From Melanocharis versteri (taxonomy: Eukaryota > Chordata > Aves > Passeriformes > Melanocharitidae): a stretch of DNA of 64,000 bases. The notes under the pieces were generated by a model that was not told the origin of the DNA, searched no databases, and was given only the letters and a program-made list of their open reading frames with translations. Both the position numbers and the translations under genes were made by a program. Numbering within the stretch: the first letter of the stretch is position 1; each line of letters opens with the position of its first letter. The stretch covers positions 389,834 to 453,833 of the forward strand of contig VZTG01007783.1 in NCBI GenBank assembly GCA_013397845.1, written 5' to 3'. Below are positions 13,086-27,784 of the stretch, in pieces.

Positions 13086-13624
13086 GACATTCTGTTCTAA
13101 ACCATAGAACATGCACAAAAGATGACAAGCCATTGTGTCCTAGGTTGTCTTCAAATTTTCAATTGTACAAGATTTAATGGCTGGAGCTACTTCCAAGTTA
13201 CTGCAGAGAGTATAATGCATGTTACATTTGCCCACATCAATACCTCAGAATCAACATTTAAATTGCCAAAATTACTTAGTCTACCTCATGGGGAAAACAT
13301 TGTAACATTAAACTAAATTCTCAACTACTTTGAAATGCAGAATAAAAAACCTGGAAGAAAAGGCACTAGGAATGTGTTTTGAATATGTGTTTCAAATGTT
13401 CTTTTCCAGACAATACACAAAAATGATTAAAAAAAGTTAATAGCTAAAGTTCTGTGGTTTATTCTTTATTATGTTGACTAAATAATGCATGAGACAAAGA
13501 CCTAGCTCTACCAAATATTAGAAATATAATTCCATTCCTAAGTCCATCTCACTTTGAAGTCAGTGTGATGCTAAGTACAAAGTGTCTTCATGGATTTGGG
13601 CTTCAAATGTTATGCTGCTTTTAA

Positions 13625-14230
13625 GTAATGAGCTGAATTTTTCAAGGTATGCAAAGAATAATAAAGGTTCCTACAGGTACATTGGCCAGAAAATGAAGAT
13701 TAAAGAAAACAGTAAGACAGAAATTGTGATAACCAACATGGAGGAAGCTAAGGAGCTCAACAAATTTTTTGCCTGTTTGCAATGGTAATCTGTCTCCCTA
13801 CATGTTTCTAGACACTGAACCTTGAGGCAGTAGCAAGGACAATGAAGCCCTCCCATTTTAGGACAAGACCATGTTCAAGATCACCTGATGAACCTAAGCA
13901 TATATCATTCCATGGGACCTGATGAGTTGCATCCCTGGGTCCTGAGAGAATCGGTTGATATTGCCAAGCCCCTCCGAAGGATATTTGAAAAGTCATGGCA
14001 GTCAGGCAAAGTCCTCAGTGACTGGGAAAAAGGGAAAGAGCAAGCCCGTTTTTTAAAAGGGTGGAAAGGATGACCCTGGAAACTACCCACTAGTCAGTCA
14101 TTCCTCAGTGCCTGGTAAGATCATGGAACTGATCCTCCTGGACATGTGAACAAGCATATGTGATGGAGAACACACATCAGATGAATAAGTCTCTCCAGAG
14201 ACACCGTGGATTTTAATGAATACTTACATG
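13625..14230 (+). mobile_element. CR1 LINE ORF2 (reverse-transcriptase) remnant, broken
   Basis: Peptide blocks characteristic of CR1 ORF2 lie in order: NNKGSYRYIGQKMKIKEN, a block with NMEEAKELNKFFA, MGPDELHPWVLRES, IFEKSWQSGKVLSDWEKG, and in another frame DDPGNY with SVPGKIMEL. Stops and frameshifts interrupt it (stop at 13788, frame change near 14060), so it is a dead copy. About 540 bp of CR1 3' end lies in the opposite orientation just upstream, so these are separate insertions. Confidence 0.88.
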
Positions 14231-16567
14231 GATTACATGAATCCTTACACAAATCCTTTCTCATGGAGGCAGTGGTAGTTACCTCTCAGGCCAGCATGGC
14301 ACAGTTATAAGAGTGGGGAATGAAAGAAACATTTGCAAAATCTTCTGATATTTTTGGTAAAACTAGCTCTCAGTCTGTTTGGTGGACTTACGTACCCAAG
14401 GGAGATAACATTCCTGATTCTAAGAGCTACCAACCAAAATCATTATCCAAGAGTCACAACATACCCTCTGAAGAAGTATGCAGAAAGATCAGCCAGCTGG
14501 GGACTTCAATCGCAGATGAAAGTTGTTTATAACTCCCTCGGGGTTAAAGATTTCAGGTCCAGGTGTCTTGGTGGATCTGGGCATATGACAATGTCATAGC
14601 CAGAGATTAGCCATTTTTCTCACATATTGTGCTGCCATCTTCCCTAACACGCAGCAACATCTCTGATGGTGAAATTTCTCAGTGCAGTCCTTTTTGTAGC
14701 CACAGACCTTGGTCAGCTCTTGGGTTGTCAAGTTATAGCAACGTTTCAGCTACAGTTTTCTGCTGCTTTCTTCTCACAAAATTAAATACTTGTCCATCTG
14801 AATCATGTATTTGGCTTGTCTTATTAAGATTTTCTTCTGCCTTTTTGAAGAACTTTAAGAATAGCCTTTTTTTCATGGAAGATTTCATCACACAGTTTGG
14901 AGCTGACTACTATCAGATATATACAGGTGTATAACATACTACACCTCTTGGCCCCATTTTTTAAAGCAAAATACGTAGCTAAATGTAAATTTGTAAATGC
15001 ATGTGTATAAATATTTTGCTTTTGGTGCTAAATCTTGAGATATTTTAATCTCTGATTGAAACACATATGTAAATACATTTTTTAAAAATACAATAGTGGA
15101 TATAGTTCATATTTTCTGGTAAGAATTTCAGCCACCAATTGTGACAGATCCAGCTTTTTTCTCTTCTGAACAACCAACAGCCATAGAATTCATGTACTGA
15201 CTTCATATTGGACAAAATCAAGATGTTTAAGATGGATTCAAAATGGAAACACTGAGCTCATTCGCTAGGGCAAATAGTACTGAGAGAGATAGATTCACTT
15301 GGTAGTGGACCTATTCGTAAAGAATTCTAAGGGACTGCCATGTTATATTGTTCTTTCTAAGTGGATATTCCACAATAATCAAGGTTGTACTCTCGAAACA
15401 GGACTGCATTACTGAGGTTCTTTTCTTCTATTATTCCTATTACTTTCTAATTACATTGCTCTATTTCCTCTTTTTCCTTCAGTTTGTCAAATCCTGAAGC
15501 ACAATCTGTAACGATTATGCTGCTTTCACTAACTAATAAGACATTCCACTGAACTGAGATTCATCAGCTGTATTGCCCCAAAGTTGATAATTGTTTTACA
15601 TCAGTTCAGTGTAAGTGGCATAAGCAGACTGATGGTTTTGTGCAATTGCATGTCAGGTTTTCTTTTCTGTCATTAAGGAAGTGCAGAAAGAAACTGTGTG
15701 TATATACGGAACACTTCATCAGCTGGGATCTGCTTCTTGTTGTATTGTTTCCAGCAATACAATTTTTAATTTAGACTGAATGGGGAAGTAAACAAAGTCA
15801 GTTTACTGTGTTTGTAAGACTACTATTAATATCCCAGCTAATATTTACAGTCCTGACACAATCCATGTAATAAAGTTTCTACTAACATTATAAACATTAA
15901 AAGAGGCCCAATGTAAATATTTAAATCACAGAGATCCCCATCCAGCCTCAGATAGGGTATATGGAGGTGACAGATGCAGACAGTATTTCAAGTCTGATAG
16001 CCAGCTTCTGACAGAGGCCAGGCATGACCTAGAGTCTGATGGAGAAGTCATAGAGCCCATTTTTCCATCATCTGATACCTCAGTTATTATGAGCCAATTG
16101 CAAGGCATGCAGCATTTTCAGATTTTCAGCTTGTATATCTGAAACTCTTTTAGACACAAACATCTTACAAATAGTTCTAACACATTCTTATTTTTTCAGC
16201 ACTTGTATTTTCATTTTTCATGGCAAGACATTCTTGGCTGGAGTGACCGATTATCTTGGTGTAGTTTCAACAATACTTTTAGGAAAAAAATTACTTTTCA
16301 AATGGCTTGTGACCTTCGCTAAACAGAATGAGTCACACTAACAGATGTGGTACTGCCTGTAACCAGATGTAAGCATACTGGTGTCTTGTGACTTCCTGTG
16401 CAACCCAATTGATTGGCATATGGCTGTTGCCCTATTCGTTGCTCTGTTTAAGTAATGCAATCACTATGGCCACTCCAAACACACGTCTGGAAGTTCAATG
16501 CAGTGGGCAAAGCTGACAAATTAAGCATTTCAGAGTGCCTAAGACAGTTACAAACCACATTTTGATG
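14231..16567. other. Intergenic, nothing recognised
   Basis: No coding or repeat signature that I can name. The short frames at 14320-14600 and 14629-14934 show no known motif. Confidence 0.5.
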
Positions 16568-16692
16568 AAGTATTTACGAGGCTTTGAGCAACCTGGTCTA
16601 GTGGAAGGTGTCCCTGCACGTGGCAGGTGGGTTGGAAATTGGTGATCTTTAAGGCCCCTTCCAACCCAAACCATCCTACCATTTATTCCTGT
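16568..16692 (+). mobile_element. CR1 LINE 3'-end fragment
   Basis: It runs from 'gagcaacctggtctagtgg' through 'ggtgatctttaaggcccctt' and 'ccaacccaaaccatcctacc', the classic plus-oriented CR1 3' terminus. It is short and 5'-truncated, without a flanking internal part. Confidence 0.9.
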
Positions 16693-16867
16693 GGGGATCC
16701 ATGAAATGTACTAATAGGAAATAAAGTAAATTGGCTCCTGTCATGGATACAAAAATATCATAAAAGTCTGGATTGCTGGGCTACTTATAAAAACTGATAA
16801 GTATATACAAATCAATTCATTGATTGCCAAAGAGGAAGAGACAGTGTAGAAGCAGTAGCGGCCAATT

Positions 16868-16982
16868 CTCCTTTTCTTCCCCGACCTGCCTCCCTCTCGC
16901 TCCTGCCTTCTGCCAGTCTCACTCTCCCTTGTCCCCTCAGCCCTTCTTCCCCCTCTTTCTTTTCTTCCTGTCTTCCCTGATA
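16868..16982 (+). repeat. Polypyrimidine tract
   Basis: About 115 bases consisting almost entirely of C and T with few purines, for example cctgcctccctctcgctcct. It could adopt triplex (H-DNA) form. No gene is attached. Confidence 0.8.
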
Positions 16983-19900
16983 TAAGGTTTGGACTTTTTC
17001 TTCTCAGTTTAGAAATATCTGGTATTATACATGTAACCTGAGGTTCTGTGTATACTTATGAAAGACAGAAACTTAACACTCCGCTAATTTTCTGTAATTT
17101 CATGTCGTTCCATGGAGTTTCTGACAAAATGAGAGATTTTCCAGTTATTTCAGTACGTAAAAATCCAGTGTCATTTCAGTGACAATGGCTACTAGGATGC
17201 ACTATAACACTACTATTTTTCCAGCAACTAAAGAGTGACTGTTGGCAAAATCTGCCATTTTAATATATATTTACTAAGTAATTACTTAATACACGTTTTT
17301 CCTTTATAAATGCTCCCATAAAATCTACAGGTTTTGATAACAGCAAATATAATGGCTAATAATATTGGAAACAGTTAACCTCCTTCTTGGTCTTAAGAAA
17401 AAGTATAACTGAAGCTTTTCTGAAGTTCTGTTTTCACATCATATTTCTTACAGATTAATGTAAACAGATATTTTGACATATAGGTTTCTTACATGAAACT
17501 AAGCAGATTTGGAAAGCCAAATAAACTACACTGATTGCTACTTTTAATTCCTGACTAAAAATACAGAATCTGTCTGAGGGTCAATATAATATACTCAGGG
17601 AAATCATACAAGCTGATTAGACATAAGAGGAAAAGAAATTCATAGCAGCGTGTATTTTTTTAGCGCCGAATATAGACTTTTAGAAAAAAAACAACTGTTT
17701 GTCAAGTACTAATAGCTACAGAATTGAGGAATGAGTCCTAGTTGCTTTAATCTCTTTAGTTTTGAAATCAAAGATACAGTTTCCATTTCCATTGAAGGCA
17801 TCCTGTTATGTCTTTCTGGGTTGCTGAAACTGCAAAAATACAGTGGACATAGGTTTTATGTACCCAGTATTTGAGAATCCTGTGCTAGAAAAGGAGTGGC
17901 TCGATGCCATCCCGCTTTCCCAGGGCAGTTGCAGAGCACGCTAATGTTCTTGGTGCTGAATCAGTAACTCAAACACTGGAACAGCCACTGTATTACTGGA
18001 ACAATTTTGATCTTCTGATAAATTCCAGAAATCACACTCAAGAAGAAATGAAGGATTGTTGTTTTTTTTTTAAAGATATGTTCTGGTTTGGCAGTAACAG
18101 ATGAGGTGATTCACAATGATTTGTATTAAAGGAATTTGGTGAAAATGTTAGAATTCTTTAAAATACATACTAATGCCTTAAATACACTGGATAACACATT
18201 TCAGACTGTCATCCCATTGAAGTCACCAGCATTCATAATTATCATAATTTTCCCTAAGTAAAAATAAATATGTATCCAAGAAGCAAGGGTGTAATGCACT
18301 GTTTGCAATGAGACATTAACTATTATAGCTTAATTAAATGAAGTGATAATGAAATTCTATATTAAAAAAATCTGTCTTTTCATGAAAGTCACATATTCAT
18401 TGAGAAGATAGCACAGTTCAAACAATAAGCTTGAACTTAATATGGGTTTTATCTTCATATAAATTCTACATAATTTTAGTAATAATTATCTTGCTTCTTG
18501 CTTTGAAATCTAGTGCAGTATCTCTGTTCCAGAGAGCAGAAATGAAATCATTAGGGGAGGAAAAATTTGAAAAAGAATGAACAAATTAGCCAGGGTGTAT
18601 TCAACTGGATGTAGTTAGACAACATTTCTGATTAAAGTCTTCTAATTGTGAACTTTCCAAATTTTTTCACCTTTTACAGTGCTGAGTACCTGATGTGTTT
18701 TATCATTGAGCATTACCTATGCATAGGTTTTCTCATCTTTATGTTTATAATTTATGCTTATAATTACGTTTATAATTAATCTCATTAAAGCACAACTTGC
18801 CTTCAAGAAAGAAATCACTTGAATAGTATTTTAATACTTTCTTAACTCCTCTCTGCTCTCCCTTCCTCACAACACCACCATGTGAAGATACCCTCATACC
18901 TCTCTTTATCCTGTTATTCGCTTCTTAGATGTTTATGTAGTGAATCTATGAATCTCAGCTCTGTACGCACTAGATGGAATATGTAAAATTTTTCCTTTGA
19001 CTTTAACACTGCTAATCCTTCACACTTTCTCCAATCTGTAGAAGATATTTTCACTAAAATCTATTTGCTTTTTTTTTTCTTAACTTTCACTCTCTTTGCT
19101 TGCTTTGCTGCTTTTGATGCTGTAATACTATCTTAGAATTTTGTCTGCTATGGTGTACTTTGCTGTGTTTTTCTGCTTCTCTCTGTATATATTATCACCA
19201 GCTGACACATGACTACTGGTTCCATCCCAACCTCTCTCTTTAATTTGTGTCACTTCTGTGACAAGAAACTAACCTTTTCACAAGTACTCTTCCTAATCAT
19301 TTAGTGTCAGTTTTAAAAACTGAATTCTTAAAAATGGGTAAAAAATATTTAAGCGCCTAATACCCACTCGTTTGAACATGGCTTATTTTTAATATAGTAT
19401 TTATTGGCTTTTAAATTTGAAATTTTTTTTATATTTATATGAAAAAGTATATGAAAGATGCTGCAATATTTATTTCCACATGTATGCAGCCTAGGTACTC
19501 CTCTGGCTGACAGAGTTGCATCCTGGAGGTTTTCCTTCATCATGTTACACTGTCTCTTCCTTGCTTTTTCCTTAAGAGTGGTATCTAGGGATTAGGGGCC
19601 TAAATATCCTTGAAGCATGGGTCTCAGTAGTTCTCAGCCCTCATATTTGATTTGTAAATCCCTACCCCTGGAGGTATACAAAAACAACTGACCATCAATT
19701 TGACCATCATGAAGAGAGAGAGGCAGACAAGGGAGACATCTTTGAAACACTCCTAGTCTATGTCTGAATAGTGAAAAGCATGACTACACTCTCAGGACAA
19801 CAGAAAGTGTGCAATGAGTTCATTAGCCCCATTAAATGTTCTGAAATTGTCCCAGTGTACACTTGGAATTCTGGATTGTGCTGTTACTTGCATAGCTGCC

Positions 19901-22900
19901 TGTTTTAATACTCACAGAAGATAAACGCTATAAACTGCCAATTTGGAAACTATAAGAGCAAACAGGAGCAGGTCTCAAGAAGCTATTGTAATTTTTGAAA
20001 AGAAAATGAGTGAATAGTTTGGTTTGCTGAGTCTGACAAAATCATGGCTGTAAAGAGCTGTATTGTCCTATTCGAAGTAAATCAGAACATAGAGAGAGAT
20101 ACCATAGTGAGGGAATAATAGCTTAAAGAAGAAGACAGTGTTGACCAAGAAGATATTATCATCTCTAGATCACGAATAAATTTAATTTGGGAATTACAGA
20201 AACATCCCTAACTATAAAAGGAGTAAGGTATTGGAGAAAAAAAATATAGGCAAGAAACTTAAGAGTTTCTAGGCAGAAACTGTTCACCTTGCGAATGATA
20301 TGGTGGGAACACTTGGGCTATCAGATGGCTGACTTTAGTGAATGTTCCTTTTAAAAAAAATTCTTAATTTTGAAGTTTCCTCAAAGAAAATGTCATGGTG
20401 ACTTGACTTTTTATTTTGAGAAAATTAGGTTTTCTAGCTGACAACCACTGTTCAATATCCACAAAATTCCAACTCTGTCCACATAAAACAGTGCACTGTA
20501 ATATCTAGTTATCTGCTGTTACAACAGCCCACGAACACAACAAATTTCATGCTTCTAGCAGTGTACAGCAGCACTGGAAAACAATTCAAACTGCACTGGT
20601 AAGTTCACAAAGTTTGTCAAGACCATTTTTTCTCGGTTCCATGTTTTTAAACATAATCATGTGGTGCTGTAAAGCTTCAACTGGCACTTAGACTATTTTT
20701 GTGTTCATATCTACTTTCTATTTACTGAGATAGAGACTCCATCTCCAAGGAGACAGATAAATAGCATTACATAGTGATGCTAGACAACTTTTGTAGGGAG
20801 AAATGTCCACGTTGTGGGACTATTGAGAAGTTAGGAAGCTTTGTCTGTCTCCTCAAGTCACTAAGCAATCTGGATAAAACCAGTACTAGCATGGCTGAGT
20901 GACGATGCTCGGTGAGTTTCAGCAGGCTGGGCAAAGATGAGCTGCAGAATCAAAAGCCCCAGTCATCCTTTTCCAATGTAAATTCAGAAGACTTGTCTAA
21001 ATTTCTAAAAATAAATTTAAATAAAACTTTATTTAAATTTAGAATAGAATAAGTATTTTATTCCAAATATTTTGTTGCTGTCCAGCTTCTATGTTATCAA
21101 AATGATAGAAAAGCTTGAAAATATTACTCTCTGAACCACAACTAAATCCCTTGTTTGAAAATCAACAAGGCTTATGGATTCTGAAAGAATATGAAATTGC
21201 ACAGAACCTAAATTTGTGATACTGCTTGAAGTATATGAGCTATTTTCCCCAGACTGCACAATTATGTACTCTAGTATATCTAATAAGACAACGTAATTGA
21301 TAGGTTCTAGTACAAGGAAACTTTGTTCTTTATCAAAATGCTGACCACCATAATTATTCCAGCTTCAGAGAACTGTGTAATCTTACCTTCAGTCTAATGC
21401 AGATGGGGCCAAGCAGTCTTTGGAGAATTAGTTCAAATGAACTGAGCAACATTGTGGCACTTTGAAAATAAAGTGCAGAAGACAAAGTAAGATTTATACT
21501 TCCAAGAGAAAGCATATGCAATTCTTACGCTGTTCCATATTGCATTAGGAATCGATCACAGTCTGCTACTTTTTATATGGTAATTCTAATTTTTGAAACG
21601 TTTATTAGTAAAGTGAATTTCATAAGTAGGCAGTTTTCCTCTTCAGTGATGTTTAGATTTTCCATTAAAGGCAATTAGTTCACAGCAAATAGGTAAAGTA
21701 CCCTCCAGTGACTACCTGACAAACTGAAACTACTCTAAGATATTGCTTTAGAAAAAATCTTCTTGTATGGAAGGTACATTTGCAGCCAGAATTGAAATGG
21801 GGTTGGATTAGATGTATTAAAAAAAGAGAGCTTCAAGGATCCCTTGATGAGTACCGATGCTCCTCCCACACTGAGCAATGCATGCCTACCTCTTTTAAAT
21901 AAGCATCTCTTTTCACAAAGTGAGCCACCAGATGACACAACTGGTGGCTTCACCCGCCACAAGAACTTACTGATATAAGCATCAGATAAGGATTCAAACA
22001 GTCATATCTTTGTGTTCTTTATATATGTGTTGCTTCCGAGAGAAATCATCTGCAAACTTCTTGAATGGTAAGCGTAATACAGTTTTCGGTCAGATTCTGT
22101 CACTCAAATTTTTGTTGGGCCTATTTTTCTTTTGCTTTTAGGGAGATTTTTTTGTTAAAAAGGTAAAATCTACAAGGTAGATTTTTTTGAATTCATATTG
22201 AAATGTAAATTTGGCATAATTTCAGCTAATTGGAAAACTGTATGATACATATTTTAGTTTATTTTCATAAAATCTATATTTTAAAAGAAGGAAAATGCAA
22301 GTAATATACAAATAATATTACATCCGTTCATGTTCAGTATGACTTTACATTTTTTTTTTATTGGCAAAAGTTTTTTCACAATCTGTTTTTTTCTTTTTGG
22401 CCACTAGACATGGTTTATTTTCCCCAGTATATCCATATAAAAAAACATTCTAAGTATTGTACCTACCTTACTGGTAGATATTAACTCTAGTTTCCAAGTG
22501 ATGTTTGTAAAAAAATGAAATATTTAATTAAATATGCTTAGACTAAAATAGACTATTGCTGATGAGAGTCTGATCATAATTTCATATCTACTAAATATGA
22601 AATAGAAAATATATTTTAAAAAAATACTCATATCTACTCCATCTAATAAGCCTATATAACTTAATCTTAGCCAGTAATACATAAAGTCTGACTGATTTTG
22701 ACATAGGTACCATCCTTCAGTTAGGACAGGAATGGCCAGGGCTTGTGGAAATCAAGTCAATAGTCAACAAGTCTTAAAGAAGAGCTAAAATACGCAGTAC
22801 TGTACTTGTAGGAATTTAATTTTTGCTTTTTTTCTTCTTTCCTGAATTATATTTGTTTAAACTGACTAATTTAAAACAAAACTATATATTTTCAATTTTT

Positions 22901-24694
22901 TTTAGATTCAGGTATGTGAGCATAGTTTTTGCTTAATTTTATGTGCAGCTATTTTCAAGATAATGTTTTCTTTCTTTATAAAATAATATATATATATAGC
23001 TTATTTGCACTATATAATATACCTTTTAATTAAGTTAATTTTCAATAAATCTTTTTTTCTAACCGGATACAAATATAGTTTAATATACCAAAATTATCCT
23101 TCATGATTTTGGTGCAATTGCACGGGCAATTCATTGAGAAGAAATAAAAGCGATACAGATAACTTGCAAAATACATTATTGATATTTGAAAGAAGTGAAA
23201 ACCTGAGGTACAATCTGTCAAAGAATATAGAAATTGCATTCTATTTTGAAGAAAAAAAGAAATCTATATTTTGTTGCAGTTACAACAGTCTGTGATGATC
23301 CATAGAAAGCATTTACTGAAGATTTCCAGTGTTGCCTGTTTTTGCAATATAGACTCAATTCATTATTCCCAGTTATTTACACAAGAGGTTCAGGTTAACC
23401 ACTTGAAAGGAAGGATCCATATCTCCCTTTAGATATCAAAAACCATGGAAGTGCTTTCAGAAAATGTGCGTCCCTAAGAAATTTAGAGAGTTAAGTGAAT
23501 CCTCTTTGTTTAACAAAGAGAAACTATAGTCAGCAGAAGTTAAGAGGAAGACAGACTTTGGCTGGATAATATGTACAGAAAGAAAGTAATGTCAGGGGAA
23601 GAGAAGAAAGAGGATTAAGCAGACGCGAAATATAAAGAGAGAAGCCAAAGGAGAAGAACAGAAAACGGAGCAGATAGTAGGAAGTGTACAGATATGGTCA
23701 TAAAAATGAGTTTGAAATACAAACATGAAGCCATTGGAGATCATGTGTGCTGTTGCTTCACTAATGCTACTTTTCTGTGCTTGAGGTTGTCACCCTTCAT
23801 TTTCTATATTTGCAAACTGCTGACAGGGGAAACATCCATGACATTATCCAACACTGCTTCCCAACAACTATGAACATGAAAAGGTTTGAGCATTCTGGTT
23901 TAGTGGCGAGATGTACACTGCAGTCTGAGGAAACATATGACAAAATGGGGGAATTCCATGACAGGGAGCTTAAAATTTACTGCGTGTTTTCATTAGAAAA
24001 TAATGTATGAATGGAAACATTCAATGGAATGATAAATAATGCAGTTTCTATAATTGTGATAAGAGATTATTCCTACTTATTTCGCCTTTCTCTTGCTGCA
24101 TACGGTAAAGACAAGTACATCCTTATAGAGAGCTACGAGTTACTAGGACACATTCTGGCAGGTTTTCCTTCATACAGTCATTTTTAAGAACTTCCACATT
24201 TAAAGACATTTGTCAATAACATCTCAATATCAATAAACCACTAAAGAGTGTATCTTTGAAAGAATAAACATAATCAAAGGCTCTTTTCAGAGAAGAAGAG
24301 AGAGAGTAGAAGTTGTGTGATTAAAATGTCTTTGTAGAGGACAGATTTTGCTGGATAGGATGTCCATAGGAGAAGAAGATTTCTAAAAAGAAAGACTAAT
24401 GAATGAAAAGCACCATTGCATTGAGGATGCTGTACTCCCTGACAGGCAGCAAATATACTAAGGAGGAAAACTCTGTGGATGCATGTTAGGACAGCAGTGG
24501 TGATGTAAATCACACAGCTGCTGAGGAAAGGCCAAGTAGCACTAAGAAAAAATGTTTCTGAATGTATAACTGGTCATCAAGTATTAGATTGCAGGAGGGA
24601 TTTGGGCTCCAAAATCTAGGACTGTCTTGCCCCAAACCAACCCTTGTCTAGCTCTTACATGTACAAATATCCTGAGCCACATGTATCTTCAATC
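16983..24694. other. Intergenic, nothing recognised
   Basis: A long AT-rich stretch with only short chance reading frames. 'ggggttggattagatg' near 21798 may be a tiny CR1 scrap. Confidence 0.5.
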
Positions 24695-24775
24695 TGATCT
24701 AGTTGATGTCTCTGGTCATTGCAGAAGGCTTGGACTAGATGCCTTTAAAGGTGCCTATCAACACAAACTAATATT
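24695..24775 (+). mobile_element. CR1 LINE 3'-end fragment (diverged)
   Basis: It holds 'gcttggactagatgccttta' and 'aaggtgcctatcaacacaaa', recognisable as a degraded CR1 3' end, with a matching 'gatctagttgatgtctctgg' block before it. Confidence 0.75.
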
Positions 24776-27700
24776 TAGTTCTAAATATTTTATTATCAAG
24801 ATTCTCCTTTTTTTTTCAGATATGGTACAACTTCAGGTATATCTTCACAATCTCCAAAACTAAAGTAAGTTCATTCAAATTAAGCAGTGTAAAGCATGTA
24901 TTCCATGCCTCAGTCTCACTGGACTGATAATTCAGCTTTTCCTAAATTTCATGGCTAGGGAACACCCAGGATGTAGTTCCCCACTTCACAGATGGTTTCT
25001 GGATCTGGTCAGTGGCAACTAAATACAAAAACACAAAACCTGTGCTGAAGGCAGGAACAAGAAGTTGAGTTTTCCAGTGTGGTGGAGAATCGAGCATCAG
25101 CACTTTGACTCAGACAGCCTCTGTCTGTATATTGGCACAGTTCCAATAGGAGGAGGAGAGAGCATCACTACCAGAAAGCAAGCTGCCATTTGGTGACCAT
25201 GATTGTTTTTATTACAAAGTAGAGAGAATGTTTTAATATTTTTAATTTGAGGGAGGCATATGATGCCTGCCATGTAAGAGGCCCTCCACTTGTTTAAAAG
25301 ATAGTTTGCAAGAGATGGCTCAGCTCCCAGCTTTACAGGAAGATTACTGTCTGAAATGGGTACCGAAGTCACCCCTCACCCGTACACACTCCACTCTGAA
25401 GCAGGGGCAAGGAGTTACATCGCTTTTGCTACCATACCCCTAAACTTCTTCTAGATCCAGCATAATGTTTTTGTCTAGGAGCTAACTTGAAGCCAATAAT
25501 TTCTTCAATTAATTGCTGGGCTGCTCTGGCCACCTTTGGAAGTATCCTTCCCAAGAATGTTCTCCTGGAGTGACACCTGCTTATTACAATAGATATTAAC
25601 CATGAGATTGATTTAACTTACTTTCAAATCAACTCTATGGGGCTCTACTTAAATTTCTTCTCATCCAAAATATTAAGAGTAGGACTCAAAATCTGTAAGA
25701 TATTCTTTCATATCATATTTTATCATTAGAGAAAAAAAAAGACTCTGTAGTGTAATAGCATGAATTATTTTTTCTATATCCTCTTTGTTTTGAAAATTAG
25801 GCATAAAACAAACCTGTCAATAACTTAAACCCCTCTGCTGAGCATAGCAGCATGTTCCTTACCACAGCAAAACCTCAAGAACAAAGAATGCAATGAAAAA
25901 TCCATTAGACATAAATGTAAAGTGTTAGTCAAGTTGACCTCGCTTGTTTGAAAAGTAACATTCTTTACTCCGTGGTAAGCACGTTTCTGAAAATTTGTAG
26001 AAGACAATGCATTCTTGCTTATTTAGGCAGTAACTCAGATTAATTTCTGAATGGCTGTAATCAATATCTAAAGTAGCATCATGACTTCATTTGGCTTACT
26101 GAATTAAGCTGATTCACGAAATTCTAACGGTCATTTTACACATTATAATTTATATAATACTGGTGCCAAATAAATCATTTCCAAAGCAAAAAAACATACA
26201 GTACATCCTTTTCATTACTGCCACTTGCTTGAATTTATGGTTCCTGGGTCTGAAAAATTAACAAAATTGCAGTACTGTGTTACTCAGGCTCCAGTATTCT
26301 AATGGTGCATATTTACTGTATATACAATTTAATTATTAAACAATCATATTTTTAATGAAATGCTGTGGTATGATTACCCTTAGTGAATTTTGCTTGTACT
26401 AATGGATCCACTTCTTCCATTAGCAAGATCATGTTTGAAATAAAATGGTATAAATGTATTTTAATCCACTCTGGGGAAAAACAGCTGTACGAAAGGTTAC
26501 TCTTGGACTACTTTGTGAATTAGTTCCTTATGTCAAATCATTATGCAGAAATAAAAGCTGTGGTCAGCCCACTTAAAATTCCATTTGAATCCTACTGGGA
26601 ATGGAAAACCTTTGTACTATTTTTCATACTCTGAACATTCTTCTGAACATTTACTAGAACATTAAAATTTAGCAGTAATTTTAAAAGAAGGGACCAGTGT
26701 TATCAGATTCAAGAAAATTAGTAAAGCTATGGTTGGTTGAGGTTCATGACTTCTGTTGTTTCACAGCATTTCTCTGGCTGCAATTTAGGGGACTTTAAGA
26801 AGAAAGGGATGATAGTTTTACTAATGCTTACTGATATTTCAGTGACACTTCTTTTTCCAGATAATGATTCCTACAGAAAATGACATTTATTTTCTATACA
26901 ATACCCAGATGTTGAGTTTAATTTCTCATAAAGAGGACTATGGACAACAGAAAAGTCAAGGCTAGACAGGGAATTCAAAGGGATCTCACCATAAGAAGGT
27001 GAACATTCTCACCAACTGGGGCTGCTCCTAAAAAAGGCACCATGAAAATGACGGGAAATGCAGAGATCTCCTCCAGTGTCTCAATCCCAGGTCACATAAT
27101 CAGAATCTCTGCAGGTGCTAATGGCTAGCTTTCTTGAGTATAGCTTTCTTGCTATAGTATAAACGTCCCCGTTCCTTTTGGTCACAATTAATGATGATGT
27201 AATAACAAAAACATACCTTAATGCACTGCTGTTCAACATTGGCAATATCCGTGGCTAGAGCAGTGTGTGAGGGTAAGAAACATTTTGTCCCATTTTTTAA
27301 TGTTGCCTGATAATTGACAGGAATGAGAGTTTATACCACAAGCACTTGAACCCACTCATTTAGTCTTAGAACTATTTAGCTTTATGCTCTTAAGACTAGT
27401 TAGTTAAGGATTTGTAATTTCAGCAACTTATGGCAAACAATTCTGGAGTTACAGGCTCAAAATAAAAGTATCAAAACAACAAATGCAGAGTTTGTAGAGA
27501 GAAGCCTGGTGTTACGCATGCCAGTGAAACTCTCAAGCAAAAAAGGTACAAGTAATGCCAGAAATAAGTGGATTTGCGAAAGTTCTTCCAAAAAGTCCCT
27601 CCTTTTAGTCTTTTAATAATACTAAACTGTCATAGGACAGGCAAGAAGGATTTCCTGAATTTGGTTAAGCGTTCAAAAACATGGAGTAGGAATACAACTT

Positions 27701-27784
27701 TGTAAAGCAAGGAGGTTCCTTGGGATCCCTTAAAGTCAGTGCTGATATAATGGTGCAAAAGCATTCTGGTGACCTGGAAGGCAC
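24776..27784. other. Intergenic, nothing recognised
   Basis: AT-rich DNA with no reading frame over 91 codons and no recognised repeat. Confidence 0.5.
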
